Assembly (NCBI GenBank): GCA_900110595.1
Contig: FOEZ01000007.1
Location: 186,001-250,000 of the forward strand
Direction: 5' to 3'
Source: Arthrobacter sp. OV608
Lineage (GTDB): Bacteria; Actinomycetota; Actinomycetes; Actinomycetales; Micrococcaceae
DNA: 64,000 bases
The notes under the pieces are model-generated. The model had not been told where the DNA came from, ran no database searches, and saw only the letters and a list, made by a program, of their open reading frames with translations. Made by a program: the position numbers and the translations under genes. Below are positions 42,069 through 50,396 of this stretch, piece after piece. Numbering within the stretch: the first letter of the stretch is position 1; every line of letters starts with the position of its first letter.

Positions 42069-42515
42069 ATGAACAAAAGAAGCGATCACGAGGAGCTGCA
42101 CGCGCTTGCCGGCGACTTCCGCGAGGCTCTCCGCCACAGTGTGTACTTGGTGCGCCGGCTCGATGCCGACGGTGAACTCAGCGCAGCCCAGCTCAGCACC
42201 CTGAAAATGCTGCTGGACGACGGCGTGCGGGTGGGGGGGATCGCGCGGAACCTGGGTGTCCGCGTGCCCAGTGCCACCGAGCAGATCATCAAGCTGGAGC
42301 GGGCAGGACTGGCCCGGCGCGAACCTGACCCGCACGACTCCCGGGCCGTCCGCGTGGTGCTCACCGCGAAAGGCCGCGCCGCCGTCGACTCCGCCAATGC
42401 CCGGCGCAATGCCGTGATGGCCGGCATCCTCAGCTCCCTGTCCGAGCAGGACCGGCAGGCCCTGGCGGCCGCCCTTCCCGTCATTGGAAAAATCAACGCG
42501 TCGCTGCTGCAGTGA
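42069..42515 (+). CDS. MarR family regulator controlling the adjacent MFS pump
   Basis: A 148-residue winged-helix regulator. The HTH is VGGIARNLGVRVPSATEQII (about residues 57-76) and the wing is LARREPDPHDSRAVRVVLT, with the D-S-R-A-V element of MarR proteins. It directly precedes an MFS gene 28 nt downstream and follows a perfect 29-bp palindrome, the classic layout for a drug- or metabolite-responsive pump. The mRNA may be leaderless since the operator abuts the ATG. Confidence 0.92.
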   Translation: MNKRSDHEELHALAGDFREALRHSVYLVRRLDADGELSAAQLSTLKMLLDDGVRVGGIARNLGVRVPSATEQIIKLERAGLARREPDPHDSRAVRVVLTAKGRAAVDSANARRNAVMAGILSSLSEQDRQALAAALPVIGKINASLLQ

Positions 42516-42543
42516 CGCACGCATCCCTTTAGGAGCAACCTTC

Positions 42544-43767
42544 ATGAACGGCCAAGCAGACACACTGCCGGCAGCAGAAGCAACCCTGAAGGCCGAAAAG
42601 GCCTCATTCCTCAAGCAACCAAAGGCGGTATGGGCTACAGCCCTGGCCGCCGTTTTTGCGTTTATGGGCATCGGACTGGTGGACCCCATCCTGCCCGCCA
42701 TCGCCACCAACCTCGATGCCAGCCCCAGCGAGGTGTCCTTGCTCTTCACCAGCTATTTCCTGGTGACGGCCGTGGCAATGCTGATTACGGGTTACGTTTC
42801 CTCACGCATCGGCGGCAAGAAGACCCTGCTGATCGGGCTCGCCGTCATCGTGGTGTTTTCCTCACTCTCCGGTCTGTCCGGCAGCGTGGGGGAGCTGGTG
42901 GGCTTCCGGGCCGGCTGGGGGCTGGGCAACGCCCTGTTCGTTGCCACGGCACTGGCCGTGATCGTCGGTGTAGCCAGCGGCGGGGCCGGTACGGCGATCA
43001 TCCTCTACGAGGCCGCACTGGGCCTTGGCATTTCGCTTGGCCCGCTCCTGGGTGCCCTGCTGGGCGGCTGGCAGTGGCGCGCGCCGTTCTTCGGAACCGC
43101 GGGCCTGATGGCTGCCGCCTTTGTGGCCCTCGTGGTGCTGCTCCCCAGGACCCCGCTGCCGGAACGGAAGGTCCGCCTGCGTGATCCCCTGCTGGCACTG
43201 GGCCACAAGGGACTGCGCACCACCGCCGTCAGCGGTCTGTTCTACAACTACGGCTTCTTCACCATCCTGGCGTTCACGCCGTTCATCCTGGGCATGGACG
43301 CCTACGGCATCGGCGGGGTGTTCTTCGGCTGGGGCGTGGCTGTGGCGGTCTTCTCCGTGTTCGTGGCGCCTGTGCTGCAGAACCGCTTCGGGGCTACTAC
43401 GGTCCTGGCCGGAACCCTCCTGGCCCTGACGGTCACCCTTGTTGGGCTGGGACTGGCCGCTGGGCACTCGGTACCTGCCGTCGTCGTCCTGGTGGTGCTC
43501 TCCGGCGCCCTGCTGGGCATCAACAACACCATCTACACGGAACTGGCAATGGGCGTTTCGGATTCCCCGCGCCCGGTGGCCTCGTCCGGCTACAACTTCG
43601 TGCGGTGGATGGGCGGAGCCCTTGCCCCTTTCGCGGCCGCCCAGCTGGGCGAGCATTTCGGCCCGCAGGTCCCGTTCTTTGCAGGGGCTGTGGCTATGGT
43701 GGGGGCTATCGGCGTCGCCCTGGCCGGCCGGAAGTACCTGGCAGCGCACGAGCCGCACGTGGTCTAG
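42544..43767 (+). CDS. MFS transporter (12-helix efflux type)
   Basis: A 407-residue membrane transporter with 12 predicted helices. The motif A loop after helix 2 is GYVSSRIGGKKTLLIG, and the helix 5 motif C-like stretch is GAGTAIILYEAALGLGISLG PLLG (antiporter type, Gly-rich), pointing to efflux. The ATG at 42544 has an AGGAGCAACC site; the earlier in-frame ATG at 42484 overlaps the MarR gene. It is very probably exported under control of the MarR protein upstream. A strong terminator follows. Confidence 0.9.
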   Translation: MNGQADTLPAAEATLKAEKASFLKQPKAVWATALAAVFAFMGIGLVDPILPAIATNLDASPSEVSLLFTSYFLVTAVAMLITGYVSSRIGGKKTLLIGLAVIVVFSSLSGLSGSVGELVGFRAGWGLGNALFVATALAVIVGVASGGAGTAIILYEAALGLGISLGPLLGALLGGWQWRAPFFGTAGLMAAAFVALVVLLPRTPLPERKVRLRDPLLALGHKGLRTTAVSGLFYNYGFFTILAFTPFILGMDAYGIGGVFFGWGVAVAVFSVFVAPVLQNRFGATTVLAGTLLALTVTLVGLGLAAGHSVPAVVVLVVLSGALLGINNTIYTELAMGVSDSPRPVASSGYNFVRWMGGALAPFAAAQLGEHFGPQVPFFAGAVAMVGAIGVALAGRKYLAAHEPHVV

Positions 43768-43785
43768 CTGTTTCCCGCTCCAAAT

Positions 43786-43828
43786 ACAGCAAACCCTCCA
43801 TCACGCCATGTGATGGAGGGTTTGCTGT
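43786..43828. terminator. Bidirectional terminator between convergent MFS genes
   Basis: Perfect 19-bp arms (ACAGCAAACCCTCCATCAC and complement, 43786-43804 and 43810-43828) with a GCCAT loop. The AAA/TTT pairs near the base allow function in both directions. Confidence 0.9.
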
Positions 43829-43855
43829 TGAGCTGCGGAAGGTGATGGGGCGTGG

Positions 43856-45295
43856 CTAGGCCTTCTTGGAGCCCTTGGCCACGAACAGGGTCTCCGCCTG
43901 CTCCAGGGACATCCCGTTCGTTTCCGGGACCTTGAACATCACAAAGAAGAACGACGCCGCCGCGAACAGCGCGTACATGGCGTACGTGAGCGGCAGGGAA
44001 CCGGCGGCCATCACCGGGAAGCTCAGCGTGATGGCAAAGTTCGCCACCCACTGCGCCGCGGCGGCCAGGCCCAGTGCGCGGGCACGGATCCGGGACGGGA
44101 AGATCTCGCCCAGCAGCACCCACACCAGCGGGCCCCAGGACGCGCCGAAGCTGACCACAAAAACGTTGGCGGCCACCAGTGCCACCGGACCCCAGGCGCC
44201 CGGCAGGGAGATGTTCTCACCGGAGCCCACTGCGGACGAGAATGCCAGTGCCATGGCGCCCAAGGACACGGCCATACCTACCGAGCCTGCCAGCAGGATG
44301 GGCCGGCGGCCGATCCGGTCCACCAGGGCGATGGCCACGAGGGTGACCAGGATGTTCGTGATGGAGGTGGCCACGGAGATGGCGAGTGAGTCCTTTTCCT
44401 GGAAACCCACTGCCTTCCACAGGGTGGTGGAGTAGTAGAAGATCACGTTGATGCCCACGAACTGTTGCAGGACGGACAGGATGATCCCCACCCAGACCAC
44501 CGCCTGCAGGCCGAACGCCTTGCCGCGCAGTGAGCCCTTCTGGCCGGCGAGCTTGTCCTCTTCAATGGCGTCACGGATCTCGCGGATGTGCCGGTCGGTG
44601 TCCTCCGCCGGGGCAATCGAATCAAACACCTTGCGTGCCTCGTCTTCCTTGCCCAGGAATACCAGGAACCGCGGGGATTCAGGAAGCGTGTAAGCAACCC
44701 AGCCGTACACCACGGCGGGCACGGCGGCGGCCAGGAACATCCAGCGCCAAGCCTCGATCCCCAGCCAGAAGGACTGGTCGGCGCCGCCGGCGGTGGTGGC
44801 GAACAGCGCGTCGGAGAGCAGCGCCGCGAAAATGCCTGTGGTGATGGCGAGCTGCTGCAGCGAGGCCAGGCGGCCGCGGACCTTGCGCGGTGAGATCTCC
44901 GAGATGTAGGCGGGCGCGATCACCGACGCCAGGCCGATCCCCAGCCCGCCCACGAGCCGCCAGAAGATCAGGTCCCAGACGCTGAAGGCGAAGCCGGTGC
45001 CGATGGCGCTGACCAGGAACAGCAGTGCTCCCAGCTTCATGGCGGGGATGCGGCCGTACCGGTCGGCCACCTTTCCGGCCAGGTAGGCGCCCGCGGCGCA
45101 GCCCAGCAGGGCGATGGCCACTGCAAAGCCCGTCACAGCCTCGGACAGCGCGAATTCTGCTTTCATGGCGTCCACCGCTCCGTTCACCACGGACGAGTCG
45201 AAGCCGAACAGGAATCCGCCCACCGCGCCTGCAAGCGCCAGCCAGATCACCCGCCGCGGTATCTGGGCGGTTGTCTGCTCCTGGGCAGTGGGCAT
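43856..45295 (-). CDS. Sugar porter family MFS transporter
   Basis: A 479-residue sugar:proton symporter with 12 helices. Family signatures are VADRYGRIPAMKLG (motif A), RLVGGLGIGLASVIAPAYIS (the R-x-x-x-G-x-G-x-G block), EISPRKVRGRLASLQQL (PESPR-preceding motif), LPESPRFLV, VLQQFVGINVIFYYS (QQ-x-x-G-x-N) and DRIGRRPILL. These mark a hexose or pentose or inositol symporter of the XylE/GalP class. The ATG at 45295 has a GGAGAACC site. Repeats and hairpins fill the 368 bp upstream. Confidence 0.95.
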   Translation of the reverse strand: MPTAQEQTTAQIPRRVIWLALAGAVGGFLFGFDSSVVNGAVDAMKAEFALSEAVTGFAVAIALLGCAAGAYLAGKVADRYGRIPAMKLGALLFLVSAIGTGFAFSVWDLIFWRLVGGLGIGLASVIAPAYISEISPRKVRGRLASLQQLAITTGIFAALLSDALFATTAGGADQSFWLGIEAWRWMFLAAAVPAVVYGWVAYTLPESPRFLVFLGKEDEARKVFDSIAPAEDTDRHIREIRDAIEEDKLAGQKGSLRGKAFGLQAVVWVGIILSVLQQFVGINVIFYYSTTLWKAVGFQEKDSLAISVATSITNILVTLVAIALVDRIGRRPILLAGSVGMAVSLGAMALAFSSAVGSGENISLPGAWGPVALVAANVFVVSFGASWGPLVWVLLGEIFPSRIRARALGLAAAAQWVANFAITLSFPVMAAGSLPLTYAMYALFAAASFFFVMFKVPETNGMSLEQAETLFVAKGSKKA

Positions 45296-45453
45296 GGTTC
45301 TCCCTTGGTCTGGGGTTGGGTGGATGCGGTGCGGACGTCGTCGGCTGCGGAACCGGCCACCAGGCCGGCGCACTCGCGCTGTACAGTGTTCCACGCCACC
45401 GCGAACTCTTCCAGTCAGCAGGGTTGCGATTGCGCGTCCCGTCACCACCCAAG

Positions 45454-45558
45454 GAGGACGACGGCGGCGGGCCGGGCCGCCGTCGTCCTCGCCCCACGTG
45501 CAGGGGCACTTGGGGCGAGGAACGCAGAAACCCTCCTGCTCAGAGGCAAGAGGGTTTC
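45454..45558 (-). terminator. Two hairpins between the DHA2 pump and sugar porter genes
   Basis: The first hairpin has perfect 15-bp arms GAGGACGACGGCGGC and complement (45454-45468, 45476-45490), and is probably the terminator of the DHA2 pump gene. The second has 9-bp arms GAAACCCTC/GAGGGTTTC (45527-45535, 45550-45558). Together with the 32-bp repeat they fill most of the 368-bp gap 45296-45663. The 158 bp nearest the sugar porter show no structure and must hold its promoter. Confidence 0.6.
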
Positions 45559-45563
45559 GGCGG

Positions 45564-45659
45564 AAGCGGCCACAAGGGAGCGGGCGTCCGGAGGGAAGCG
45601 GCCACAAGGGAGCGGGCGTCCGGAGGGAAGCGGCCACAAGGGAGCGGGCGTCCGGATGG
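45564..45659. repeat. 32-bp tandem repeat, locus B
   Basis: Three units start at 45564, 45596 and 45628, opening AAGCGGCCACAAGGGAGCGG; the last has one changed base near its end. It ends 4 nt before the stop of the DHA2 pump gene (45664). Its reverse complement differs from the 41.4-kb unit only at a handful of positions and shares the core GACGCCCGCTC plus TGTGGCCGC, so they are one family. Confidence 0.9.
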
Positions 45660-45663
45660 GAAG

Positions 45664-47316
45664 TTAGTGCACCGCGGCCGGCTCCTGCGGGGCAGCCTTC
45701 GGGTCCGAGAGCTTCTTGTTCGGCAGGGCGAAGCTGATGAGGAAGGCGATGCCAGTCAGCACGGCTGCCGTGAGCATCACGGCGTCAATCGCGTAGGCGA
45801 AGCCCTCCGTGATGGGCCGGGTCAGGGTGCTGTTGGCGGTGTGGAGCCAGCTGGTGTCGTTGAGGGAGTCGTTGGACGCCCCGTTCTGGAAGAACTCGTA
45901 AAGCTTGGCGTTGGCGGGGTCAGCTGCCACTGCGGGGTCCCGCAGGACGGCCTGGTAGTCCGGGCTGGCCATGGCCGACTTCATGCTGTCCGCGATCCGG
46001 CTGGCCGCCAGGCTGAACAGCATCGAGATGAACACGGCGGTGCCCACGGCGCCGCCCATAGAGCGGAAGAACGCGGAAGAGGACGTGCCCACACCCATGT
46101 CACGGCGCGGCACGGATACCTGCATGGCCAGGGTGAGCGGCTGCATGCAGAAACCCAGGCCCAGGCCGAAGAACACCGCGATCACGCCGGGAACCCACAA
46201 GCCAGTGTCCACGCCCAGGGACAGCCCCATCACCATGGCGGCCGCGGTGAGGATGGCCGTGCCCATTATCGGGAAGATCCGGTAGGTGCCGGACGATGAA
46301 ATGGTGCGCCCGGCCGCGATGGAGCCGGTGAGGATGCCCACGCTGAAGGTGATCATCATCAGGCCCGCCTCGGTGGGCGTGAGGCCCTTGACCAGCTGCA
46401 GGTACATCGGCAGCATGGCGATGGCACCAAACATGCCGATGCCGATGATGAAGTTCAGCAGCGAAGACATCCCGAAGGTCGCATTCCGGAAGAGCCGCAG
46501 CGGGATCAGGGCGTAGTCGCCGGCGCGCTTTTCGGCGAGCAGGAACCAGGCGATGCCCACCACGCCCAGGCCGTAGCACAGGAATGAGTTCAGGGAGACC
46601 CAGCCCCAGGTGCGGCCCTGCTCTGCCACCAGCAGGAGCGGCACAATGGCTACGGTGATGGCGGCCGCGCCCCAGTAGTCGATCTTCTGCTTCACGTGCT
46701 TGGCCGGCAGGTGCAGGAACAGGAAAACCACCGCCAGTGCAGCCAGGCCGATGGGCAGGTTGATAAAGAACACCCAGCGCCAGCCGTCGAAACCCAGGAT
46801 GTTGGCAGAACCGGCGAATGCCCCGCCCACCACGGGGCCAAGCACCGAGGAAATGCCGAAGACAGACATGAAGTAGCCCTGGTACTTGCCCCGGTCCTTC
46901 AGGGACACAATGTCCCCGATGATGGTCAGCGCAAGTGCCAGCAGGCCGCCGGCACCCAAGCCCTGGATACCACGGGCAATGGCGAGTTCGGTCATGGAAT
47001 GGACCGAGCCCGCGTACAGGGAGCCGGCCAGGAAGATGATGATGGCTGTCAGGTACAGCGGCCGGCGGCCGAAGATGTCGCTGAGTTTGCCGTACAGCGG
47101 GGTGCTTACGGTGGACGTGATGAGGTACGCGGTGGTGGCCCAGGCCTGGAGCGAGAGCCCGTCCAGGTCGTTGGCGATGGTGTAGATGGACGTGGACACA
47201 ATGGTCTGGTCCAGCGAGGCCAGGAACATGCCCAGCATCAGGCCGACCATCACGGTGACGATTTGGCGCTGCGTGAGGGTTTCTCCAGCGGCGCGCACGG
47301 CAGGGGGTTGGGACAT
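45664..47316 (-). CDS. DHA2 family drug-efflux MFS transporter
   Basis: A 550-residue, 14-helix transporter of the multidrug/proton antiporter type. Motif A is GKLSDIFGRRPLYLT, motif C is ISSVLGPVVGGAFAG (G-P-x-x-G-G), and helices 13-14 lie past residue 400 with an extracytoplasmic loop of about 60 residues before the last helix. It likely exports drugs or a natural product. An inverted repeat 28 bp upstream of the ATG marks a probable operator, but no regulator gene is adjacent. GGAGCATCC precedes the ATG. Confidence 0.93.
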   Translation of the reverse strand: MSQPPAVRAAGETLTQRQIVTVMVGLMLGMFLASLDQTIVSTSIYTIANDLDGLSLQAWATTAYLITSTVSTPLYGKLSDIFGRRPLYLTAIIIFLAGSLYAGSVHSMTELAIARGIQGLGAGGLLALALTIIGDIVSLKDRGKYQGYFMSVFGISSVLGPVVGGAFAGSANILGFDGWRWVFFINLPIGLAALAVVFLFLHLPAKHVKQKIDYWGAAAITVAIVPLLLVAEQGRTWGWVSLNSFLCYGLGVVGIAWFLLAEKRAGDYALIPLRLFRNATFGMSSLLNFIIGIGMFGAIAMLPMYLQLVKGLTPTEAGLMMITFSVGILTGSIAAGRTISSSGTYRIFPIMGTAILTAAAMVMGLSLGVDTGLWVPGVIAVFFGLGLGFCMQPLTLAMQVSVPRRDMGVGTSSSAFFRSMGGAVGTAVFISMLFSLAASRIADSMKSAMASPDYQAVLRDPAVAADPANAKLYEFFQNGASNDSLNDTSWLHTANSTLTRPITEGFAYAIDAVMLTAAVLTGIAFLISFALPNKKLSDPKAAPQEPAAVH

Positions 47317-47343
47317 GGATGCTCCAGGGAAGTAATACGCTTT

Positions 47344-47366
47344 GATAGTTGCTTTCAGTAACTATC
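47344..47366 (-). promoter_or_regulatory. GATAGTT/AACTATC operator of the DHA2 pump
   Basis: A perfect 7-bp inverted repeat with a 9-nt spacer, extending to TTTGATAGTT/AACTATCTTA, 28-50 bp before the pump ATG. Spacing and AT content suit a MarR or TetR site. The cognate regulator is not adjacent. Confidence 0.5.
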
Positions 47367-47414
47367 TTACGCTCGTACCTATTCCCTGGAATCGAAAGTT
47401 GTTTTCGTGCGGCT

Positions 47415-47909
47415 TCAGCGCTCCACGAGGATCCCGTCGGGATCGCACCAGATGGTGGAACCCGAACGGATGGTCACGCCGTCAATTTGCACGTCCACAT
47501 CGACCTCGCCCGCCCCGGCTTTCGCGCTCTTGCGGGGGTTGCTGCCCAGGGCCTTGACGCCAAGGTCCAGAGCGGCAATCGCCTCGCGGTCACGTATCGC
47601 TCCATTAATCACGACGCCGGCCCAGCCGTTCGCTACGGCACTTTCGGCGATCATGTCCCCCATCAGGGCCGTGCCCAGCGAGCCGCCGCCGTCCACCACC
47701 AGCACATTGCCGTTGCCCGGGGTGGCCAACGTGGACTTCACCAGGGCGTTGTCCTGGAAGCAGCGGATGGTCCTCACCGTGCCGCTGAAGTGCGAGCGGC
47801 CGCCCAGTGACTGGAACTGCAGGGATACCGAGGCCAGCTCGTCCCCGCGTTCGTCGTACAGGTCTGCGGTGTTGATGTTGTTGGCGGGGTTCTGCGCTGG
47901 TGCCGTCAT
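47415..47909 (-). CDS. rraA: RraA family protein (RNase E regulator / oxaloacetate decarboxylase-like)
   Basis: A 164-residue RraA-fold protein. The core GNGNVLVVDGGGSLGTALMG and ESAVANGWAGVVINGAIRDR (with the conserved R-D) define the family. LGVKALGSNPRKSAKAG matches the C-terminal region. In E. coli RraA binds and inhibits RNase E; many actinobacterial members have instead a divalent-metal aldolase or oxaloacetate decarboxylase activity, for which the D in 'IRDREAI' is needed. So the true role is open. GGAGATCCC precedes the ATG, and the gene converges with nothing adjacent. Confidence 0.9.
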   Translation of the reverse strand: MTAPAQNPANNINTADLYDERGDELASVSLQFQSLGGRSHFSGTVRTIRCFQDNALVKSTLATPGNGNVLVVDGGGSLGTALMGDMIAESAVANGWAGVVINGAIRDREAIAALDLGVKALGSNPRKSAKAGAGEVDVDVQIDGVTIRSGSTIWCDPDGILVER

Positions 47910-48065
47910 GGGATCTCCAGGTCTTTAGTACTTACGCGGTTCACGGGGCCGTTTTGCGGTTGCCGGGCAGCAAGCTGCCGCAAGTTAGGTTGCCGAATAA
48001 CAAGCCGCGCGATGAAGCCCACGATAGTCTGACTTTTATCGCTAACCGTCCAGGGGGAACCAGCC

Positions 48066-49370
48066 ATGAGCCTGCCAGACACACCCGCAGCGGCGGATCC
48101 CGGCTCTTCATCAAGACCCGGCGACGGAGCGGAGCATTCGACGGCGGCGCTCGCCGAGCCAACGGCGAAGGTCACTGCGCGGTGGGTCACGGGGCTGGTG
48201 CTGGTCAACGTCGGCATCAATGCCGCGTTCTTCGGGCCAATCAACGTCTTTATCGCCGAGCAGGCCATTGGCATCGACGAAACAAACAAGGAAGCCATCG
48301 CTTCCCTCGTACTTGGGTGCGGTGCCGCCGTATCCCTGGTGGCCAATCCGCTGTTCGGGGCGCTGTCTGACCGGACGGTCTCGGGTTTCGGCCGGCGTGC
48401 CCCCTGGGTACTGGCCGGTGCCGTCCTGGCCACGGCAGCATTGCTGGCGTTGTCCGGGGCCACGGCTGTTGCCCTGATGGTCCTGTTCTGGTGCCTGGTC
48501 CAGCTGGGCGCCAATGCGGCCTATGCCGCCATCACCGCCGCCATCCCGGACCGGGTGCCGGTGCTGCAGCGCGGCGGAGTGGGGGGAGTTGCGGCGCTGG
48601 GCCAAACAGCCGGCATCCTCCTGGGCTCAGTCTTCGGGGCGGTGGTGTCGGGAAACTACATGGTGGGCTACGCCCTGTGTGCTGCCGCCCTGCTGTTCTC
48701 GGTGCTGCCGTACGTGTTCCACCGGAATGACCCGCCGCTGCCGAGGGCGCTCCGCCCGCCTTTCTCGTGGCGCAGCTTCCTCCGCGGCTTCTGGATCAGC
48801 CCGGCCCGCCACCCGGACTTCGCCTGGGCCTGGCTCACCCGCTTCCTGGTGAACGTCTGCAACCAGTTGACCATTGTGTACCTTATCTTTTTCCTCGGGG
48901 ACGTCCTCAAGCTTGAGAACCCGGCGCTGGGAGTCCTGATCCTGACCGGCATTTATGCGGCGTTGGTGATGGTTACTGCGGTGATTGCGGGGCCGTGGAG
49001 CGACCGGCTGGGCCGGCGGAAGCCGTTTGTGATCGGATCCTCAGTCCTCATTGCCCTCGCGGGCCTCACTCTGGCGTTTTTCCCAGTATGGACCGGCGCC
49101 CTGGTTGGCGCCGCCATCTTGGGCGTGGGGTTCGGCGCCTACCAGGCCGTTGACTTTGCGCTGCTGACGCAGGTGCTGCCGCAGGCCGCCGACCGTGGCA
49201 AGGATATGGGGGTCATTAACGTGGCCGCCTCGCTGCCGCAGGTGTTCGCTACCGGCCTCGCGTTCCTCGCGGTGACGTACTTCGGGGGGTACTTCACGCT
49301 GTTCACTACTGCGGCTGTCATGGGCCTCCTGGGTGCGGTGTTTGTCGTCAAGATCAAGGGCGTCCGCTAA
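48066..49370 (+). CDS. MFS transporter (GPH/SLC45-like)
   Basis: A 434-residue membrane protein with 12 predicted helices and a 35-residue polar head. The motif A loop is LFGALSDRTVSGFGRRAPWV, with a wide D-R-T...G-R-R-x-P-W pattern seen in glycoside-cation symporter-like and SLC45-like proteins; its repeat in the second half is GPWSDRLGRRKPFVIGSSVL. These typically import disaccharides with H+ or Na+. AGGGGGAACC supplies the ribosome-binding site. It is followed 137 bp downstream by a TetR gene on the same strand. Confidence 0.88.
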   Translation: MSLPDTPAAADPGSSSRPGDGAEHSTAALAEPTAKVTARWVTGLVLVNVGINAAFFGPINVFIAEQAIGIDETNKEAIASLVLGCGAAVSLVANPLFGALSDRTVSGFGRRAPWVLAGAVLATAALLALSGATAVALMVLFWCLVQLGANAAYAAITAAIPDRVPVLQRGGVGGVAALGQTAGILLGSVFGAVVSGNYMVGYALCAAALLFSVLPYVFHRNDPPLPRALRPPFSWRSFLRGFWISPARHPDFAWAWLTRFLVNVCNQLTIVYLIFFLGDVLKLENPALGVLILTGIYAALVMVTAVIAGPWSDRLGRRKPFVIGSSVLIALAGLTLAFFPVWTGALVGAAILGVGFGAYQAVDFALLTQVLPQAADRGKDMGVINVAASLPQVFATGLAFLAVTYFGGYFTLFTTAAVMGLLGAVFVVKIKGVR

Positions 49371-49506
49371 GCCTGTGGCAGGCGGAAGTAAGCCGCCTGA
49401 CTAAATACGCCACATGGCTGTGCCGTATAGTTGAACCGGATCGCAGGCGGTCCGGGATGGGGGACGCTCCTGGCTGCTGCCCGTCAAAACACAACCCGGA
49501 ATACAG

Positions 49507-50115
49507 ATGCCTGAGACTCTTCCAGACCATCCGCCCATGGCCGCCATGCCCTCTGCCCCGCGCCAGCGGCTGCGCTATTCACGCATGCTTGAAGCGGCCG
49601 GCAGTTTTGCCCGCAAGGGCCTGGACTCCGTGGATCTGGCTGAGGTGGCGGCCAAGGCCGACGTTCCCCTCGGTACGGTCTACCGCTACTTTCCCACCCC
49701 CACGCACCTGATGCTCGCGCTCTACCGGCACCAGCTCGGAGAGTTGCAGGCCGCAGGGCGTGCCACGGCAGCCAGATTCCGTGGGCGCGCCCTGGGCGGC
49801 CTGGTGATGGAGATTTTCCACATGCGGGTGATGCAGCCGGCAGTGGAGCAGTGCCTGAGCCGCGGCGTATATCTTCCGGACCGGGATACCACGGCCCTGC
49901 TGCGCGAGATCGATGCATTGGGCGAAAAGGTGGTGGCCAGCGCCTGCGGCGACGCCATTGTGGCCCGGGTGCTCCTGTTGACGGTCACTGGTCTGGTCCA
50001 GTCCGTCCGGAACCGCCGGCTGTCCCTCTTTGAAGCTGAAGAAGACCTCAAAAAGGCCTGCGCACGGCTCGCTCCGGCTGCCGAGGGCAGCTACACACTC
50101 CACCAAAGCGCGTAA
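49507..50115 (+). CDS. TetR family transcriptional regulator
   Basis: A 202-residue regulator. The HTH block is LAEVAAKADVPLGTVYRYFP (recognition helix LGTVYRYF), preceded by RLRYSRMLEAAGSFARKGLD. The C-terminal domain is helical with a Cys pair. The type resembles KstR-like proteins for lipid or steroid genes, but the evidence for that is only the HTH and is weak. It follows an MFS gene and may control it, although no palindrome stands out between them. Confidence 0.85.
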   Translation: MPETLPDHPPMAAMPSAPRQRLRYSRMLEAAGSFARKGLDSVDLAEVAAKADVPLGTVYRYFPTPTHLMLALYRHQLGELQAAGRATAARFRGRALGGLVMEIFHMRVMQPAVEQCLSRGVYLPDRDTTALLREIDALGEKVVASACGDAIVARVLLLTVTGLVQSVRNRRLSLFEAEEDLKKACARLAPAAEGSYTLHQSA

Positions 50116-50396
50116 CAGGTCTAGACCAATTGCCCATTAAATCGGGCTTATTGCCGTGGCGTGGATCACAAACCTGTCTGCGGAAACGTTTTAGCATGCG
50201 CAGCCGCCGTCAAATCGCCTCCGGGTGACCTTTTCCGCTGTCTACCATGGGGAACGGAGCAGCAGGGAGCATCCCCGACGCTCCCACGGACCCGCCACCC
50301 CTGGGTAATCCGCCGCACCTCTTCCAATGCCTCAGGTCCATTCGGGCCCGAGCCCCATGTGCCGTGTGACCACGGCGAGCACCAGGAGACAACGAC

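Noticed and set aside
45305..45667. Open frames across the 32-bp tandem repeat encoding repeats such as GSGRPEGSGHKGAGV
   Set aside because: Because 32 is not a multiple of 3, each copy is read in a different frame; frames on both strands stay open only through GC content. It is non-coding repeat DNA.
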